Of a stretch of 41,920 nucleotides of DNA, positions 7,820 through 17,387 are shown piece by piece. Both the position numbers and the translations under genes were made by a program. The stretch spans positions 1 through 41,920 of the forward strand of contig JADZAA010000051.1 of assembly GCA_020852855.1 (NCBI GenBank). The letters are read 5' to 3'. Numbering within the stretch: the first letter of the stretch is position 1; each line of letters starts with the position of its first letter. Under the pieces are notes generated by a model. It worked only from the letters and a program-made list of their open reading frames with translations. It ran no database searches and was not told the DNA's origin. The stretch comes from Bacteroidota bacterium (GTDB lineage Bacteria; Bacteroidota; Ignavibacteria; Kapaibacteriales; UBA961).

Positions 7820-8854
7820 TCAGAGAGTCTGCAACATTTTTCGGGCGCGGGCAACGTATTCGCTTCGCGGAAAAACGTTTATTAAACGCTGAAATGCGGC
7901 TTTTGCAGAAACAACGTCGCCCTTTCGATAATAACTTTCGGCTATCATCAACTGCGCATCGTCAAGTTTAGTCGACGTTTTCAAAACCCCTACTTTTTGG
8001 AAGTTTTTGATTGCTTCATCGTATCTCCCGAGTCCGAAATTCGATTCGCCAAGCCAATAATAGCAACCGGATTGAGCAGACGCGCTCTTATCGGCCTGCA
8101 AAGCTTGTTGCAAAAATGGTATTGCATCGCTGTACTTTTTCTTGGAAATAAGATTCATTGCCTCGCTATATGAAGTTGCGGGCGGTGGAATTTGCTCTGC
8201 CGACTTAGTTTCGACATCGGATTCGGCTGACGGTACGGCACCCGGCCTTACAACCGGTGAAGACGGTTTTATATTCGAATTTGTTGGTGCCCTTGATACT
8301 TTCCTGTCGCCGCCATCGGGCAATATCACGTTATTATTCGACTTTTTTTTCAACTCCCGTGCGGAATGTGTTTCCGACGACGAATATTCGCTTTTGTGGG
8401 AACCGCTTCTATCCGCACCACTGTTTTTATCGGCGGATATATTCGACACTTCACGACGCAAATCAATGATACTGCGCTTGATGTCGGCTATTTCTTTTCG
8501 CAAATCTTCATTAGCATTATTCTGCTCATTTTGCTGATCTTCAACGATTTGCAGTTGCTCACGCAATGTGGGAAGTTTGCGTTTTGCCGGCTCGTCTTGC
8601 GGTAAATCCGCAGTGCCGGTAACGGGTAGTACGGACGACGATTGCTCGGCAGACTTTGGCAACGATTCGGTCAGTATTTCCAATGGTATCAGACCTTTTT
8701 TAGGTATAGACGGAGGCTCGGATTGGCGCGGCGGGCGATTCATCATCTCAAGAAGCGGCGGTAACGGTTTTTCTTGTGCCGCGGAAAGATACGTAATGGC
8801 ACACAGCGCGGCGATTGCAACCTGCAATAAACGATATTTCGGATATTTACGCAT
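7820..8854 (-). CDS. CpoB/YbgF-like periplasmic TPR protein
   Basis: A 344-aa protein with an N-terminal signal peptide (basic MRKYPKYR, then a hydrophobic stretch ending ITYLSAAQ). A proline-rich segment follows, then a coiled coil (LREQLQIVEDQQNEQ to LRREVSNIS), a Ser/Asn-rich linker and C-terminal tetratricopeptide repeats (SYSEAMNLISKKKYSDAIPF; YYWLGESNFGLGRYDEAI; AESYYRKGDVVSAKAAFQRL). The coiled coil plus TPR order is that of CpoB/YbgF, which coordinates Tol-Pal with peptidoglycan synthesis in proteobacteria. No tol or pal gene is adjacent, so the specific role is uncertain. ATG at 8854 is chosen over the adjacent TTG at 8857. Confidence 0.7.
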   Translation of the reverse strand: MRKYPKYRLLQVAIAALCAITYLSAAQEKPLPPLLEMMNRPPRQSEPPSIPKKGLIPLEILTESLPKSAEQSSSVLPVTGTADLPQDEPAKRKLPTLREQLQIVEDQQNEQNNANEDLRKEIADIKRSIIDLRREVSNISADKNSGADRSGSHKSEYSSSETHSARELKKKSNNNVILPDGGDRKVSRAPTNSNIKPSSPVVRPGAVPSAESDVETKSAEQIPPPATSYSEAMNLISKKKYSDAIPFLQQALQADKSASAQSGCYYWLGESNFGLGRYDEAIKNFQKVGVLKTSTKLDDAQLMIAESYYRKGDVVSAKAAFQRLINVFPRSEYVARARKMLQTL

Positions 8855-9031
8855 CAATTCTGTCCATTATTCCGCACTACGAAAGATTTGCCTGCCTGAT
8901 TTGGCGAAAAATCTGCCGTTTTATTGCATTTACAGTTGTTACGTCAATAATTACGCCAATATGCCCAATGAATACAAATTACCGCTTTTATGCACCTTTC
9001 GGGTTGTTTAATACACGGCAACGACTTGACG

Positions 9032-10126
9032 CTATGCCCGTATAAAGGTTTTTCCGGGCAGTTGGCGTGCCATACCTTTAAATTCGAGCATTAACAGATT
9101 AGACATAATATCTTGCGGCGGCATAGCAAGCGCGGCAGCAAGCTCGTCTATTTGACGCGGCTCTTGCGTAAGTGCTTCATATATCGTTTGTTCGGCATTG
9201 TGCGAGAAATTTAACGCAGGCATTTCTGTTTTAGATGTGATTTTTACGCCTGTTTCGCGCATTACATCTTCGGGGGTAAGTGCCGCTGTTGCCATGTTTT
9301 TTCTTATCAACATATTTGTTCCGGCACTTTTCTCCGAGTTGATATTACCCGGCACGGCAAATAAATCGCGATTTTGGTCAAAGCAAAACTGAGCCGTTAT
9401 CAAGGCACCGCCCGACATAGCGCTTTCCACCACGACTACAGCCCGCGAGAGCCCGCTGATAATTCGATTACGTTGCGGAAAATAAGCCGGCAGGGCGGCT
9501 GTTCCACAACGATATTCGCTGATTACAGCACCACTTTCGGCTATTTCATCGGCAAATTTTGCACTGTAATTGGGCGAAATCCTGTCTATTCCCGATGCTA
9601 TTACGGCGTAAGTTTTGCCGCCTGCTTTCAACGCGGCTTTATGTGCGCGCATATCAATTCCGTAGGCCAATCCACTGCACACAACCACACCCTCACGGGC
9701 AAAATCCGCAGCGAAACGTTCGGCTGTAAGTTGTCCGTAATGCGTGCATTTTCGTGTTCCCACCATACCTATTACCGGTACATAATTGGGTTCGAGCCGT
9801 CCGCGAACATACAGTAAGGCAGGCGGATAATGAATTTCGCGCAGAAGAAGCGGGTAACTATCGTCGCAGAACGAAATGACTTGCACTCCGGCCGCGACGC
9901 AAAGCTCGAGTTGCCGTGCAGCTAAATCACGCAACAACAAGGCATTATTTTTTTCAAAAAGATTTTCTGTTTTGATTTTGGATCGAGTAATCAAGTCTTG
10001 GCGGCCAAGAAAATCTTCGAGCGATACCGATGACTCTACGGCGAATCGCAACGACGCAGCCGTAATTGAGCGTATATGCGAAAGTGCAAGAATATCAAAC
10101 GTTGTCCAATTTGCAGATGGCGGCAT
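9032..10126 (-). CDS. dprA: DNA-processing protein DprA
   Basis: A 364-aa DprA/Smf protein. The Rossmann-like core contains the family motifs GTRKCTHYG, SGLAYGIDMRAHKAAL, SEY, FPQRNRIISGLS and VPGNINSEKSAGTN. An N-terminal SAM-like region precedes it, and a C-terminal winged-helix segment (IYEALTQEPRQIDELAAAL) follows. DprA loads RecA onto incoming single-stranded DNA during natural transformation. It is transcribed alone, with a TATTTTTG promoter-like element upstream. No other competence genes are in the window. Confidence 0.95.
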   Translation of the reverse strand: MPPSANWTTFDILALSHIRSITAASLRFAVESSVSLEDFLGRQDLITRSKIKTENLFEKNNALLLRDLAARQLELCVAAGVQVISFCDDSYPLLLREIHYPPALLYVRGRLEPNYVPVIGMVGTRKCTHYGQLTAERFAADFAREGVVVCSGLAYGIDMRAHKAALKAGGKTYAVIASGIDRISPNYSAKFADEIAESGAVISEYRCGTAALPAYFPQRNRIISGLSRAVVVVESAMSGGALITAQFCFDQNRDLFAVPGNINSEKSAGTNMLIRKNMATAALTPEDVMRETGVKITSKTEMPALNFSHNAEQTIYEALTQEPRQIDELAAALAMPPQDIMSNLLMLEFKGMARQLPGKTFIRA

Positions 10127-10164
10127 ATATCAAAAAAATATCACGATAACGAAAGTGATTTTTG

Positions 10165-10172
10165 CAAAAATA
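10165..10172 (-). promoter_or_regulatory. Candidate -7 element upstream of dprA
   Basis: The minus strand reads GCTATTTTTGC, an exact TAnnTTTG match, about 38 nt before the dprA ATG. The nearest TTTG upstream is 24 bp away, a little longer than the usual 19-21 bp. The context is almost identical to the tRNA-Gln promoter. Confidence 0.4.
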
Positions 10173-10234
10173 GCGTAATTTCCACGTCAGGGCTTGCAAA
10201 GTCGGCAGTTTTTAGATTGCAGTACGATAAACGC

Positions 10235-10264
10235 AAAAACCCCGAACGCCGATTCCGTTCAGGG
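10235..10264 (-). terminator. Rho-independent terminator after rplY
   Basis: On the minus strand CCCTGAACG pairs with CGTTCGGGG (9 bp including one G-T pair), with a 7-nt loop, followed by TTTTT. It lies about 30 nt after the rplY stop. Confidence 0.85.
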
Positions 10265-10293
10265 TTTGCAAATCTAAGAAGCCATCCGAATTA

Positions 10294-10905
10294 TTATTCT
10301 TCTTTTCTGCCTTTTTGAGCCACAAGTTCAGGCTCGCCTGCGGTGCCGGCTTCCGTTTCTTCCGAGCGTGGCGGAACGATGGAAACAATTACTGCTTCGG
10401 GACGCTCGAGCATACGAACATTCGGTACGGAAATATCGCTGACGTGCAAAGAAGAGTTAATGGCAAGATTAGAGATATCGACATCAATATGTTCCGGCAT
10501 TTTCGCAGGCAGGCAGGCTATGCGAATTTTATGCAGAACAAATTCGACTATGCCGCCGTCGCGGACACCGACTGCTTGTCCGCGAAGCGATACCGGCACT
10601 TCCACTTCTATTTCTTCGTTTGCGCTTACACCTTGCAAATCAAAATGCACGATACGGTCGGTTACCGGATCGAACGAAATATCTTTCAGAATGCAATCGT
10701 AGGAAGTGCCGTCTACATTGAGACGGACAATATTCGTGTCTTTTGTATAGACGATATGGCGCATTGCAAGCGGATGTGTTGCAATGGGAATAGGTTCTGT
10801 GCCGTGCAAATAATAATTGCCCGTCAACATTCCGCTACGGCGCGTAGCCTTAGCTGCTTTTTTGCCTGTTTCGCGCCGTTCGGCGTTTAGAATAATTTCA
10901 GCCAT
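10294..10905 (-). CDS. rplY: 50S ribosomal protein L25 (Ctc/TL5 long form)
   Basis: A 203-aa protein with two parts: an N-terminal L25 5S rRNA-binding domain (about 1-92; LNAERRETGKKAAKATRRSG, then the conserved DISFDPVTDRIVHFDLQ) and a C-terminal TL5-type beta domain (about 98-180). A charged tail ends GRKEE. It binds 5S rRNA in the central protuberance. It lies 51 nt after prs, the common prs-rplY pairing, and is closed by a terminator. Confidence 0.93.
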   Translation of the reverse strand: MAEIILNAERRETGKKAAKATRRSGMLTGNYYLHGTEPIPIATHPLAMRHIVYTKDTNIVRLNVDGTSYDCILKDISFDPVTDRIVHFDLQGVSANEEIEVEVPVSLRGQAVGVRDGGIVEFVLHKIRIACLPAKMPEHIDVDISNLAINSSLHVSDISVPNVRMLERPEAVIVSIVPPRSEETEAGTAGEPELVAQKGRKEE

Positions 10906-10956
10906 GATATTTTCTCCGTGTATAGCGGGTATGTAAAGAGTCGTAATATGCGAAAA

Positions 10957-11898
10957 TCAGCGGATAATTTCCTCGAAAAGCGAACTGATAGACTCGCTAT
11001 TATGCGTTCGCAGTATCGCTTCTCCGAGCAGTTCGGCAACGGAGTGCACGATAATTTTCGAAGAATCCCAATGACATGGAATAGTATCGGTTACGAACAC
11101 TTTATGGATAGCCGTACTGCACTCTATTTTTTCGATAGAATTACCCGAAAAAACGGGGTGCGTGCAAACACCTATTATCTTTTTTGCTCCGGCAGCTTTC
11201 AGAGCCTCGGCACATTTTACGAAAGTAGAGCCGGTATCAATCAAATCGTCGACTATCACCACATCTTTGCCGGCAACTTCGCCGATGATATTCATCACTT
11301 CGGCTACGTTATGCGCCGGGCGACGCTTATCAACAACTATCAAGTCTGCATTTATTCGCTTGCCATAAGAACGCGCTGTTTTGATGCTTCCGACATCGGG
11401 CGATGCCACGGCAACATTGCTCAATTCTTCATTTCGAAGAGCGGCCACAAATACCGGCGAAGCATAAAGGTGGTCAAGCGGTATATCAAAGAACCCTTGA
11501 ATTTGCGGCGTATGCAAATCCATGGTAATAATTCTGTCGGCACCGGCTTCCGTCAGCAAATTAGCCACAAGCTTTGCAGTAATAGAAACTCGGGGCTGGT
11601 CTTTGCGGTCTTGTCGTGCATAAGCAAAATACGGCACAACGGCTGTTATTCGCTTGGCAGAGGCACGTTTAGCAGCATCTATCAAAATTAATAACTCCAT
11701 CAGATTCTCTGATGGAGCATGAGTAGACTGCACGATGAATAAATCTACGCCGCGTACATTCTCTTCGTACTTAACCCAAATTTCGCCGTCGCTGAAATTG
11801 CGAATTGTTACGGGACTCAGCGATAATTGCGCAGAATCGGCTATCTTTTTTGCTAAATCCGGGTTGGACCGGCCGGAAACAATTTTAAGTTCGGACAT
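10957..11898 (-). CDS. prs: Ribose-phosphate pyrophosphokinase
   Basis: A 313-aa enzyme, the usual length, that makes PRPP from ribose-5-phosphate and ATP for nucleotide, His, Trp and NAD synthesis. Family motifs: SNPDLAKKIA and FSDGEIWV at the N terminus, YFAYARQDRK (ATP/flexible loop), MDLHTPQIQGFF, and the PRPP-binding VVIVDDLIDTGST. It follows tRNA-Gln by 57 nt and precedes rplY, so the three are probably one transcript. Confidence 0.96.
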   Translation of the reverse strand: MSELKIVSGRSNPDLAKKIADSAQLSLSPVTIRNFSDGEIWVKYEENVRGVDLFIVQSTHAPSENLMELLILIDAAKRASAKRITAVVPYFAYARQDRKDQPRVSITAKLVANLLTEAGADRIITMDLHTPQIQGFFDIPLDHLYASPVFVAALRNEELSNVAVASPDVGSIKTARSYGKRINADLIVVDKRRPAHNVAEVMNIIGEVAGKDVVIVDDLIDTGSTFVKCAEALKAAGAKKIIGVCTHPVFSGNSIEKIECSTAIHKVFVTDTIPCHWDSSKIIVHSVAELLGEAILRTHNSESISSLFEEIIR

Positions 11899-11955
11899 TG
11901 CCCTGACTATGTTGCTCTGAAACGTTTTATGTTCCGGCTTCCGTTAGAACATTTG

Positions 11956-12027
<72 letters not shown>

Positions 12028-12064
12028 ATAGCAGAATTTTAATTATTTCTGCATAGTAGGAACG

Positions 12065-12095
12065 CAAAAATAGCCGTTTTTTGCGAATTACACAA
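12065..12095 (-). promoter_or_regulatory. Bacteroidota-type promoter for tRNA-Gln-prs-rplY
   Basis: The minus strand reads TTG (12093-12095), a 20-bp spacer, then TATTTTTG (12065-12072). This fits the -33 TTTG / -7 TAnnTTTG promoter of Bacteroidota primary sigma factors. The predicted start of transcription is about 30 nt before the mature tRNA 5' end. Confidence 0.6.
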
Positions 12096-12126
12096 TATTT
12101 TTTATCGTATTTTGCCTTTTCTGTAT

Positions 12127-12169
12127 AAAAAAAGGATTTGCCAAGCCATTCAATATAGGCTTTGGCAAA
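12127..12169 (-). terminator. Rho-independent terminator after the argD-type gene
   Basis: On the minus strand TTTGCCA-A-AGCC pairs with GGCT-TGGCAAA (11 bp with one bulge and a 10-nt loop), followed by CCTTTTTTT. It begins 14 nt after the stop codon. Confidence 0.85.
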
Positions 12170-12182
12170 ATTATTTTCGCAT

Positions 12183-13397
12183 TTAGGCTGCCTTGTCTTT
12201 TTCGGTCAGAACATCGCGCAATGCTACTATAAATTCGTCAATTTCTTCTTTGCCGGCTATCAATGGCGGCAAAATCCGTATCACAGAACCGGCAGTAATA
12301 TTGGACACTACACCTCTTTTAAGCATAAGTTCTACAAAATCAGGCATTTCCGAGTTTAGAGCGATGCCCTGCATAAAGCCTTGTCCGCGAATTTCTTTGA
12401 TAAGTTGCGGAAATTCTGCGGCTTTCTCAAGAAGACGTTCACGCAAATAAAGCCCAAGTTTTCCGACATTTTCCATCAAACTGTTCGTTACTTCATCTAC
12501 GACTACTGCACCGGCCGCGCAAGCCACTGCGTTTCCGCCATAAGTTGTACCGTGCATTCCGCGTTGCAACAGCGAAGCTACGGTATCGTCCGTAAGAATC
12601 GCACCCAAAGGCAATCCTCCGCCAAGCCCTTTTGCCGTGGTGACAATATCGGGACGAATATCGAATTGCTCAAATCCGAAGAAAGTTCCCGTGCGCCCTA
12701 TTCCGGCTTGCACTTCATCGGCTATAATCAGAAAACCGTGTTCTTTGCGCAATGCTTTCAATGTTTCCACAAATTCCGTTGATGCAGGAATTATTCCGCC
12801 CTCGCCCTGCAAAAATTCCAATGCAACGCCGCAAACACGCTCCGTAACGGCAGCGCGAAGTGCAACGGTATCATTGAACGGAATTACACCCATATTAGGC
12901 AAAAACGGCCCCATGCCGTTTTTATACAATGGTTTATCCATAAGCGACAGGGATCCGTAAGTACGGCCGTGGAACCCTCCCGTAAATGCAAGCATATCGG
13001 TTTTACCGTGTGCCGCCCCCCATAAACGGGCAAGTTTTACGGATCCTTCAAAACTTTCCGCGCCCGAATTACTGAAAAAAACACGCTCATAACCGCTCGC
13101 TTTTTTTAGAAGTTCCGCAAGCCGTATTTGGGGCTCTTGGTAGAAAAAATTGGAAAGGTGCATGAATCTGTTCGTTTGCATATTCACTGCCGATATTATG
13201 CGCGGATGCCCATGACCGAGCGCATTAACCGCTATTCCGCTTAGGAAATCGAGATAACGCCGCCCTTCAACATCATATATGTAACATCTGTCCGCATGGC
13301 CGACAGCTATTGGTAAACGACGATAAGTCTGAAAGATAGCTTCGTTTTCACGGACTATTAATGCCGCAGAATTTTCGCTTTGCCCCGGATTTGTCAT
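12183..13397 (-). CDS. argD: Acetylornithine aminotransferase-type class III aminotransferase
   Basis: A 404-aa PLP enzyme of the class III (ornithine/acetylornithine) aminotransferase family. Visible: [16 protein letters not shown] (PLP phosphate site), FHGRTYGSL, the IIADEVQAG motif with the PLP-ring aspartate D227, and the Schiff-base lysine K256 in TTAKGLGGG. The most likely reaction is N-acetylornithine plus 2-oxoglutarate to the semialdehyde in arginine synthesis; succinyl-diaminopimelate or ornithine as substrate cannot be excluded from sequence alone. No other arg genes are nearby. It is a single-gene unit closed by a terminator. Confidence 0.82.
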   Translation of the reverse strand: MTNPGQSENSAALIVRENEAIFQTYRRLPIAVGHADRCYIYDVEGRRYLDFLSGIAVNALGHGHPRIISAVNMQTNRFMHLSNFFYQEPQIRLAELLKKASGYERVFFSNSGAESFEGSVKLARLWGAAHGKTDMLAFTGGFHGRTYGSLSLMDKPLYKNGMGPFLPNMGVIPFNDTVALRAAVTERVCGVALEFLQGEGGIIPASTEFVETLKALRKEHGFLIIADEVQAGIGRTGTFFGFEQFDIRPDIVTTAKGLGGGLPLGAILTDDTVASLLQRGMHGTTYGGNAVACAAGAVVVDEVTNSLMENVGKLGLYLRERLLEKAAEFPQLIKEIRGQGFMQGIALNSEMPDFVELMLKRGVVSNITAGSVIRILPPLIAGKEEIDEFIVALRDVLTEKDKAA

Positions 13398-13475
13398 AGC
13401 CTTTTGAATAAATAAACAATACAGACAATTTTATTTTGCAAACGCAAGCATATTATACACACTCACGGCAAAACG

Positions 13476-14186
13476 CTATTTTGGTAAATTCAGACGTTGG
13501 ACATCGGATTTGTATGAAATAGTATCTGAAATTCCGGCACGTGCAAAACCGCGTAACCGCAAAACGCAAGAGTCGCACTCGCCGCAGGCAAAGTCTTCGG
13601 ACTGATAGCAACTCCACGTAAGATGAAGCGGTGTCCCAAGTTCGGAACCGAGCCGTACAATATCCGCTTTGGTAAGGTTAATCAGCGGAGTACGTATGGA
13701 TATATGTGTATCAGGTTTTACGCCGACGGACACCATACGTTCGAAAGCATCGAAAAATATTTTTCGGCAATCCGGGTATCCGCTTGAGTCTTCCTCAACC
13801 GCACCTATATAGATAGCCGAAGCACGCAGAACTTCCGCCCAACTGACTGCTATGGAAAGTATGTTTGCATTGCGGAACGGAACGTAACTATTGGGAATTT
13901 CGCGACTGCTTAGGTTGGCTTTGGATACAGATACGGAAAAGTCTGTCAAGCTGCTTCCACCTATGGCCGCAAGATAACCTATATCCGTTGCAAGGCGTAA
14001 GTCAATTCCGTAAAAATCGGAAATTGCCTGAAAAGCGGCAAGCTCGCGCTGTTGCGTTCGCTGTCCGTAATTTACGTGCAACGCGGCTATCTCGAATCCG
14101 TCGGCTTGTGCAAGAGCGGTACAGACGGCCGAATCCATACCGCCGCTAATAAGAACAACGGCAATAGGTTTTGATGATTTGGGCAT
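13476..14186 (-). CDS. queC: 7-cyano-7-deazaguanine synthase QueC
   Basis: A 236-aa ATP-dependent enzyme that makes preQ0, the precursor of queuosine, from 7-carboxy-7-deazaguanine and ammonia. The PP-loop SGGMDS is at 14-19. Near the C terminus four cysteines ([15 protein letters not shown]) form the family zinc site. It is probably co-transcribed with panD, whose stop is 26 nt upstream. No queD, queE or queF is in the window. Confidence 0.95.
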   Translation of the reverse strand: MPKSSKPIAVVLISGGMDSAVCTALAQADGFEIAALHVNYGQRTQQRELAAFQAISDFYGIDLRLATDIGYLAAIGGSSLTDFSVSVSKANLSSREIPNSYVPFRNANILSIAVSWAEVLRASAIYIGAVEEDSSGYPDCRKIFFDAFERMVSVGVKPDTHISIRTPLINLTKADIVRLGSELGTPLHLTWSCYQSEDFACGECDSCVLRLRGFARAGISDTISYKSDVQRLNLPK

Positions 14187-14212
14187 AGAAAATATCTCTG
14201 GAACGAGAGCGT

Positions 14213-14602
14213 TCAGTTCTCGTAGAGAGTGTAAGCTTCTACCGAACGGGAAATGTCTTTTACGGCATTGCGTCTATCTACCATAACAGCCGTAGGGCGA
14301 TAATTTCGAGCTTCTTCGGGTGTCATTTGCGCAAAACTTATAATTATTACTTGGTCGCCGATTTGCCCTTTTCGTGCGGCCGCACCGTTCAAGCAAATGT
14401 CCCCGCTGCCGCGCTCGCCCGGAATAACGTAAGTTTCAAACCGGTCGCCGTTATTGTTATTGACCACCAATACCTTTTCATAGCGCAACAAATCGGCGGC
14501 TTCCATCAGGTCTTCGTCTATTGTAATGCTGCCTTCATATCGCAGATCTGTTTCCGTAAGCGTAGCGCGGTGGATCTTGGATTTGAATATGGTTAATTGC
14601 AT
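14213..14602 (-). CDS. panD: Aspartate 1-decarboxylase PanD
   Basis: A 129-aa pyruvoyl enzyme that converts aspartate to beta-alanine for pantothenate and CoA. The self-processing site is visible as Y22-E23-G24-S25; cleavage at G24-S25 creates the pyruvoyl group. [15 protein letters not shown] and [11 protein letters not shown] also match the family. The length is normal. It starts the panD-queC pair and lies 132 nt beyond the tssK stop. Confidence 0.95.
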   Translation of the reverse strand: MQLTIFKSKIHRATLTETDLRYEGSITIDEDLMEAADLLRYEKVLVVNNNNGDRFETYVIPGERGSGDICLNGAAARKGQIGDQVIIISFAQMTPEEARNYRPTAVMVDRRNAVKDISRSVEAYTLYEN

Positions 14603-14734
14603 AAAGAGCCTCTAAAAAAGGATTCAACCAAATTAACGCGCCGTTTGTCGCCGCACAAAATTTCAGGATAATTTGCACAGAGAGAAACGGCGGATAAATA
14701 AGACGCTAAAATGCTGATGATTAGTGCAAAATCG

Positions 14735-16087
14735 TCAGACCTCGTCGGGCTTCTTACGAATATAAAGAACTATTTCCGACGGACGCGGCGAGTCGGCACG
14801 GTCATTTGTGTTTAATATTTCTAAGATTTGGTCAACCTCAACCGTGGCAACATCCGGCTTGAGAGCGAACAATACTGTACCGAAGGGCGGAACCAATTCA
14901 TCGTCTTTTTCCACGCGGATTCTTTGCGCACCAAGTATACGCCGTTCGCGCAGTGAACGGATTTTGTCGCGTGAGCCGATGACGCTTGATTCAACCCAAG
15001 AAATAATATCGCGCTCAGACATTCCGACTTGTCCTCGAACTCCGATGCAAAGCGGCATATTCATCCATTCGCGTCGGAACATAATTGTATAGCTGCCGTT
15101 TTCGTAAGAAAAATGCAACATTTGATGCGATTCAAGTATTCCCTCGCGTATCATACGGAATATAAATTCTTGTAATTCAATGAAATTTGAAAGCGAATCG
15201 CTGTGATTATACGGTATAAATACAGGAGGCAACAACCCTTGTCCCAGCGATGCAACGCTTCCGGCTATGGCACACAGCCCAAGATACAGATGCAAAGGAT
15301 GTGCAGTACCGCTTGCGATTAAGCCTTCAAATTGCGGCAGAGCTTGCGTCAGCACTTGTACTTGCCGCCGCGTTGTATCAATAAAATTCGGTATGCTGTA
15401 AGCCGACGGCGAACGCAATTTGTCGGCCAACGACATAGCCTTTTCGCGCAGACGCACGGCAATTGTCCGGCAAATCCCGCCTATTTCCGAGCTTGGCGTA
15501 ACTATCAGCGCAGGCGGCACATAATCGTCATGTACTATACTGTCATTCTTGAATTTCAGCCGCGCTATCGGCATTGAAACGTATTTTTGCGGCGGCACTT
15601 CTCCCGCCATAAGAGTAACTTTGGGCGTAAGACGCGGAATTGTAATTTCATTCTGTCCCGTGCTGTCGTCAGATACCGGCGGCCCCTCTACCGAGTCGTA
15701 TCGCCGCAAGTCGCCCTGCGCCCATGATGCGCCGGATTTCAATGCAGGTGCTACGATATAGACGGTCAGCGTACCTTGTTTCAAAACTTCACGATACGGT
15801 TTCAGGTCAAGTTCTAATTTGGGGGCGCCTTGATACGGATACGAGTATACCAATCCGTCAGGCAAAATCATTTCCAATTCCGACACACGCAATACATCGC
15901 TATAAAGCATTGCTGTATCGAAAGACAGAAGGCGCGTACCCCAATGATGCGCCGACATTATCCCCAAATGATAATGCAAGAGCATTTCGCCCCGCAACGA
16001 ACTTTGTTGAAAATGTTGCGGTGCCAGCAACATTCCCTCGTACCATTGTATTCTTTCCGGCACTTCTCGCGCACTAAATACTGCCAT
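14735..16087 (-). CDS. tssK: Type VI secretion baseplate protein TssK
   Basis: A 450-aa protein with the TssK N-terminal signature ERIQWYEGMLLAPQHFQQ and the middle and C-terminal sections of the family (LPDGLVYSYP; SCWI-free region; ELIPIP-like SVIGSRDKI). TssK trimers connect the phage-like T6SS baseplate to the membrane complex. An open extension up to 16303 overlaps tssJ and has no family similarity, so the ATG at 16087 (MAVFSAREVPERIQW) is the start. It is the last gene of the operon, 38 nt after tssJ. Its usual partner tssL does not follow. Confidence 0.92.
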   Translation of the reverse strand: MAVFSAREVPERIQWYEGMLLAPQHFQQSSLRGEMLLHYHLGIMSAHHWGTRLLSFDTAMLYSDVLRVSELEMILPDGLVYSYPYQGAPKLELDLKPYREVLKQGTLTVYIVAPALKSGASWAQGDLRRYDSVEGPPVSDDSTGQNEITIPRLTPKVTLMAGEVPPQKYVSMPIARLKFKNDSIVHDDYVPPALIVTPSSEIGGICRTIAVRLREKAMSLADKLRSPSAYSIPNFIDTTRRQVQVLTQALPQFEGLIASGTAHPLHLYLGLCAIAGSVASLGQGLLPPVFIPYNHSDSLSNFIELQEFIFRMIREGILESHQMLHFSYENGSYTIMFRREWMNMPLCIGVRGQVGMSERDIISWVESSVIGSRDKIRSLRERRILGAQRIRVEKDDELVPPFGTVLFALKPDVATVEVDQILEILNTNDRADSPRPSEIVLYIRKKPDEV

Positions 16088-16125
16088 TGTCGCTGTTCCT
16101 TTGCTGTTTTCGGTAAGTTTACCGG

Positions 16126-16611
16126 TTATTTTACCGGCTCTATTGTAAAATCTTTTTCCTGAAAAATTATGCTTATGTCGGCATAAGGGTCTATCGGAAT
16201 GCGATGCGGCCCGGCGGTAAAGTAATTTGCAAAAACAATTCCGCCGACTGCCTTCACTTTCATGGGTAATTGCAACGGAGCAACGTTCTGACCGGGTGCC
16301 CATTCATATTGCCAAACGTCGTATCCCTCACCTTCAGGGTAATTCGCACGAATTTCCTCGCGTTTTTCGAACCAATCCTTGGCAGTCAAGGTCATCAGCT
16401 GCTTTTGCAATAATTCGTCGTATATCAGTAAAATATCTGTTTGTATCGGGCTCGATTGGTTCACTTTGGGGTTAATACTGACGTTTACCGTTACTTTGCC
16501 GCCGAACAATGCACTTACCCATGTTCCGAATCCGCACGAACTCAGCGTGCCGGCAAGAGTAAGTAGCGATATCGCAATTATTAGTTTTCGGGATATTACT
16601 TGCATAAGCAT
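16126..16611 (-). CDS. tssJ: Type VI secretion outer-membrane lipoprotein TssJ
   Basis: A 161-aa lipoprotein. The signal peptide ends with the lipobox LSSC, lipidated Cys26. The mature part has the TssJ pattern: VTVNVSINPKVNQ, DILLIYDELLQKQLM, and the C-terminal PADISIIFQEKDF-like end (DPYADISIIFQEKDF). TssJ anchors the TssJLM membrane complex in the outer membrane. ATG at 16611 is chosen because GGAG lies 9 nt upstream; an upstream TTG at 16632 has none. It is followed closely by tssK, the standard tssJ-tssK order of the proteobacterial-type (T6SS-i) system. Confidence 0.88.
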   Translation of the reverse strand: MLMQVISRKLIIAISLLTLAGTLSSCGFGTWVSALFGGKVTVNVSINPKVNQSSPIQTDILLIYDELLQKQLMTLTAKDWFEKREEIRANYPEGEGYDVWQYEWAPGQNVAPLQLPMKVKAVGGIVFANYFTAGPHRIPIDPYADISIIFQEKDFTIEPVK

Positions 16612-16671
16612 TAATTTATTCTCCTTCGGCAAAACATCAACAGCCGCTTTTTGTCACTTTTATATTTGGTT

Positions 16672-17274
16672 TTACAGTTTTCCTGTTTGTTTCACTGCCG
16701 ACTTTATTCGCATCTTTTTTTTCAATACAGCAACGTCGGAACGTGCATCTTTAATGTTATCGAAAAGTCCGATTCGGACAGCATACCATTGCCTGCTTTT
16801 ATCTTCAGCCGGATAGATATACGCAGCAAGCCCTTTCTTAAGTAATTCCTTGCAACGTCGTTCGCCACGTTCGCGGCTTGCAAATATTCCTACTTGTATT
16901 GCATAATAAGTAGTGTTTTGCAAAATACCGTGTTCTTTATCGCTACTGCGCAAGGTGTTTATCTCGTACATAAGCGACGAATCCGTTCCCGACTTAACGG
17001 TTGTATCCGTTGCCGGAACAGCCAACGATGTCAACAGTACCTGACTTACACGTTTTGTCGGACTGCTTGTTGATACTGCAGGATAGATATACAAGCCTAA
17101 CAATACTCCCGCGCTTAACAGCAGTATTGCCAAGACAGAGCCCATAAACGCCGCCAGCGCGATACTCCCACCGCTAAATGAAAATACGTATTTGCGCCGC
17201 ACTTGCAATTTCCTGACTAATGCGTAAAAATACAATCGTTTTATTACGTTTGTACAGAAATAATCAAGCTGCAT
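16672..17274 (-). CDS. SPOR-domain single-pass membrane protein
   Basis: A 200-aa protein with a basic N-terminal cytoplasmic segment, one transmembrane helix at about 38-62 (IALAAFMGSVLAILLLSAGVL region), a Ser/Thr-rich linker, and a C-terminal SPOR domain (about 122-195). The SPOR domain has the two repeats YAIQVGIFASRERGE and YAVRIGLFDNIKDA. SPOR domains bind denuded peptidoglycan glycans, usually at division sites. Its place between the DUF4280 gene and tssJ suggests a role in anchoring the T6SS through the cell wall, but that is inference. No strong ribosome binding site is seen before ATG 17274. Confidence 0.8.
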   Translation of the reverse strand: MQLDYFCTNVIKRLYFYALVRKLQVRRKYVFSFSGGSIALAAFMGSVLAILLLSAGVLLGLYIYPAVSTSSPTKRVSQVLLTSLAVPATDTTVKSGTDSSLMYEINTLRSSDKEHGILQNTTYYAIQVGIFASRERGERRCKELLKKGLAAYIYPAEDKSRQWYAVRIGLFDNIKDARSDVAVLKKKMRIKSAVKQTGKL

Positions 17275-17387
17275 TTAAAGCATGATTTCTCTTACGGCAA
17301 AGATACAGATTTTTTCATTCCAATGCGTAAAAAAATACATCGTAAATAGCGGTAAAACTATTGTAACGGCATACTTTCTCCGATACT

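Noticed and set aside
16088-16303. 72-codon N-terminal extension of tssK
   Set aside because: It overlaps tssJ, has no TssK similarity, and a normal TssK start is at 16087.
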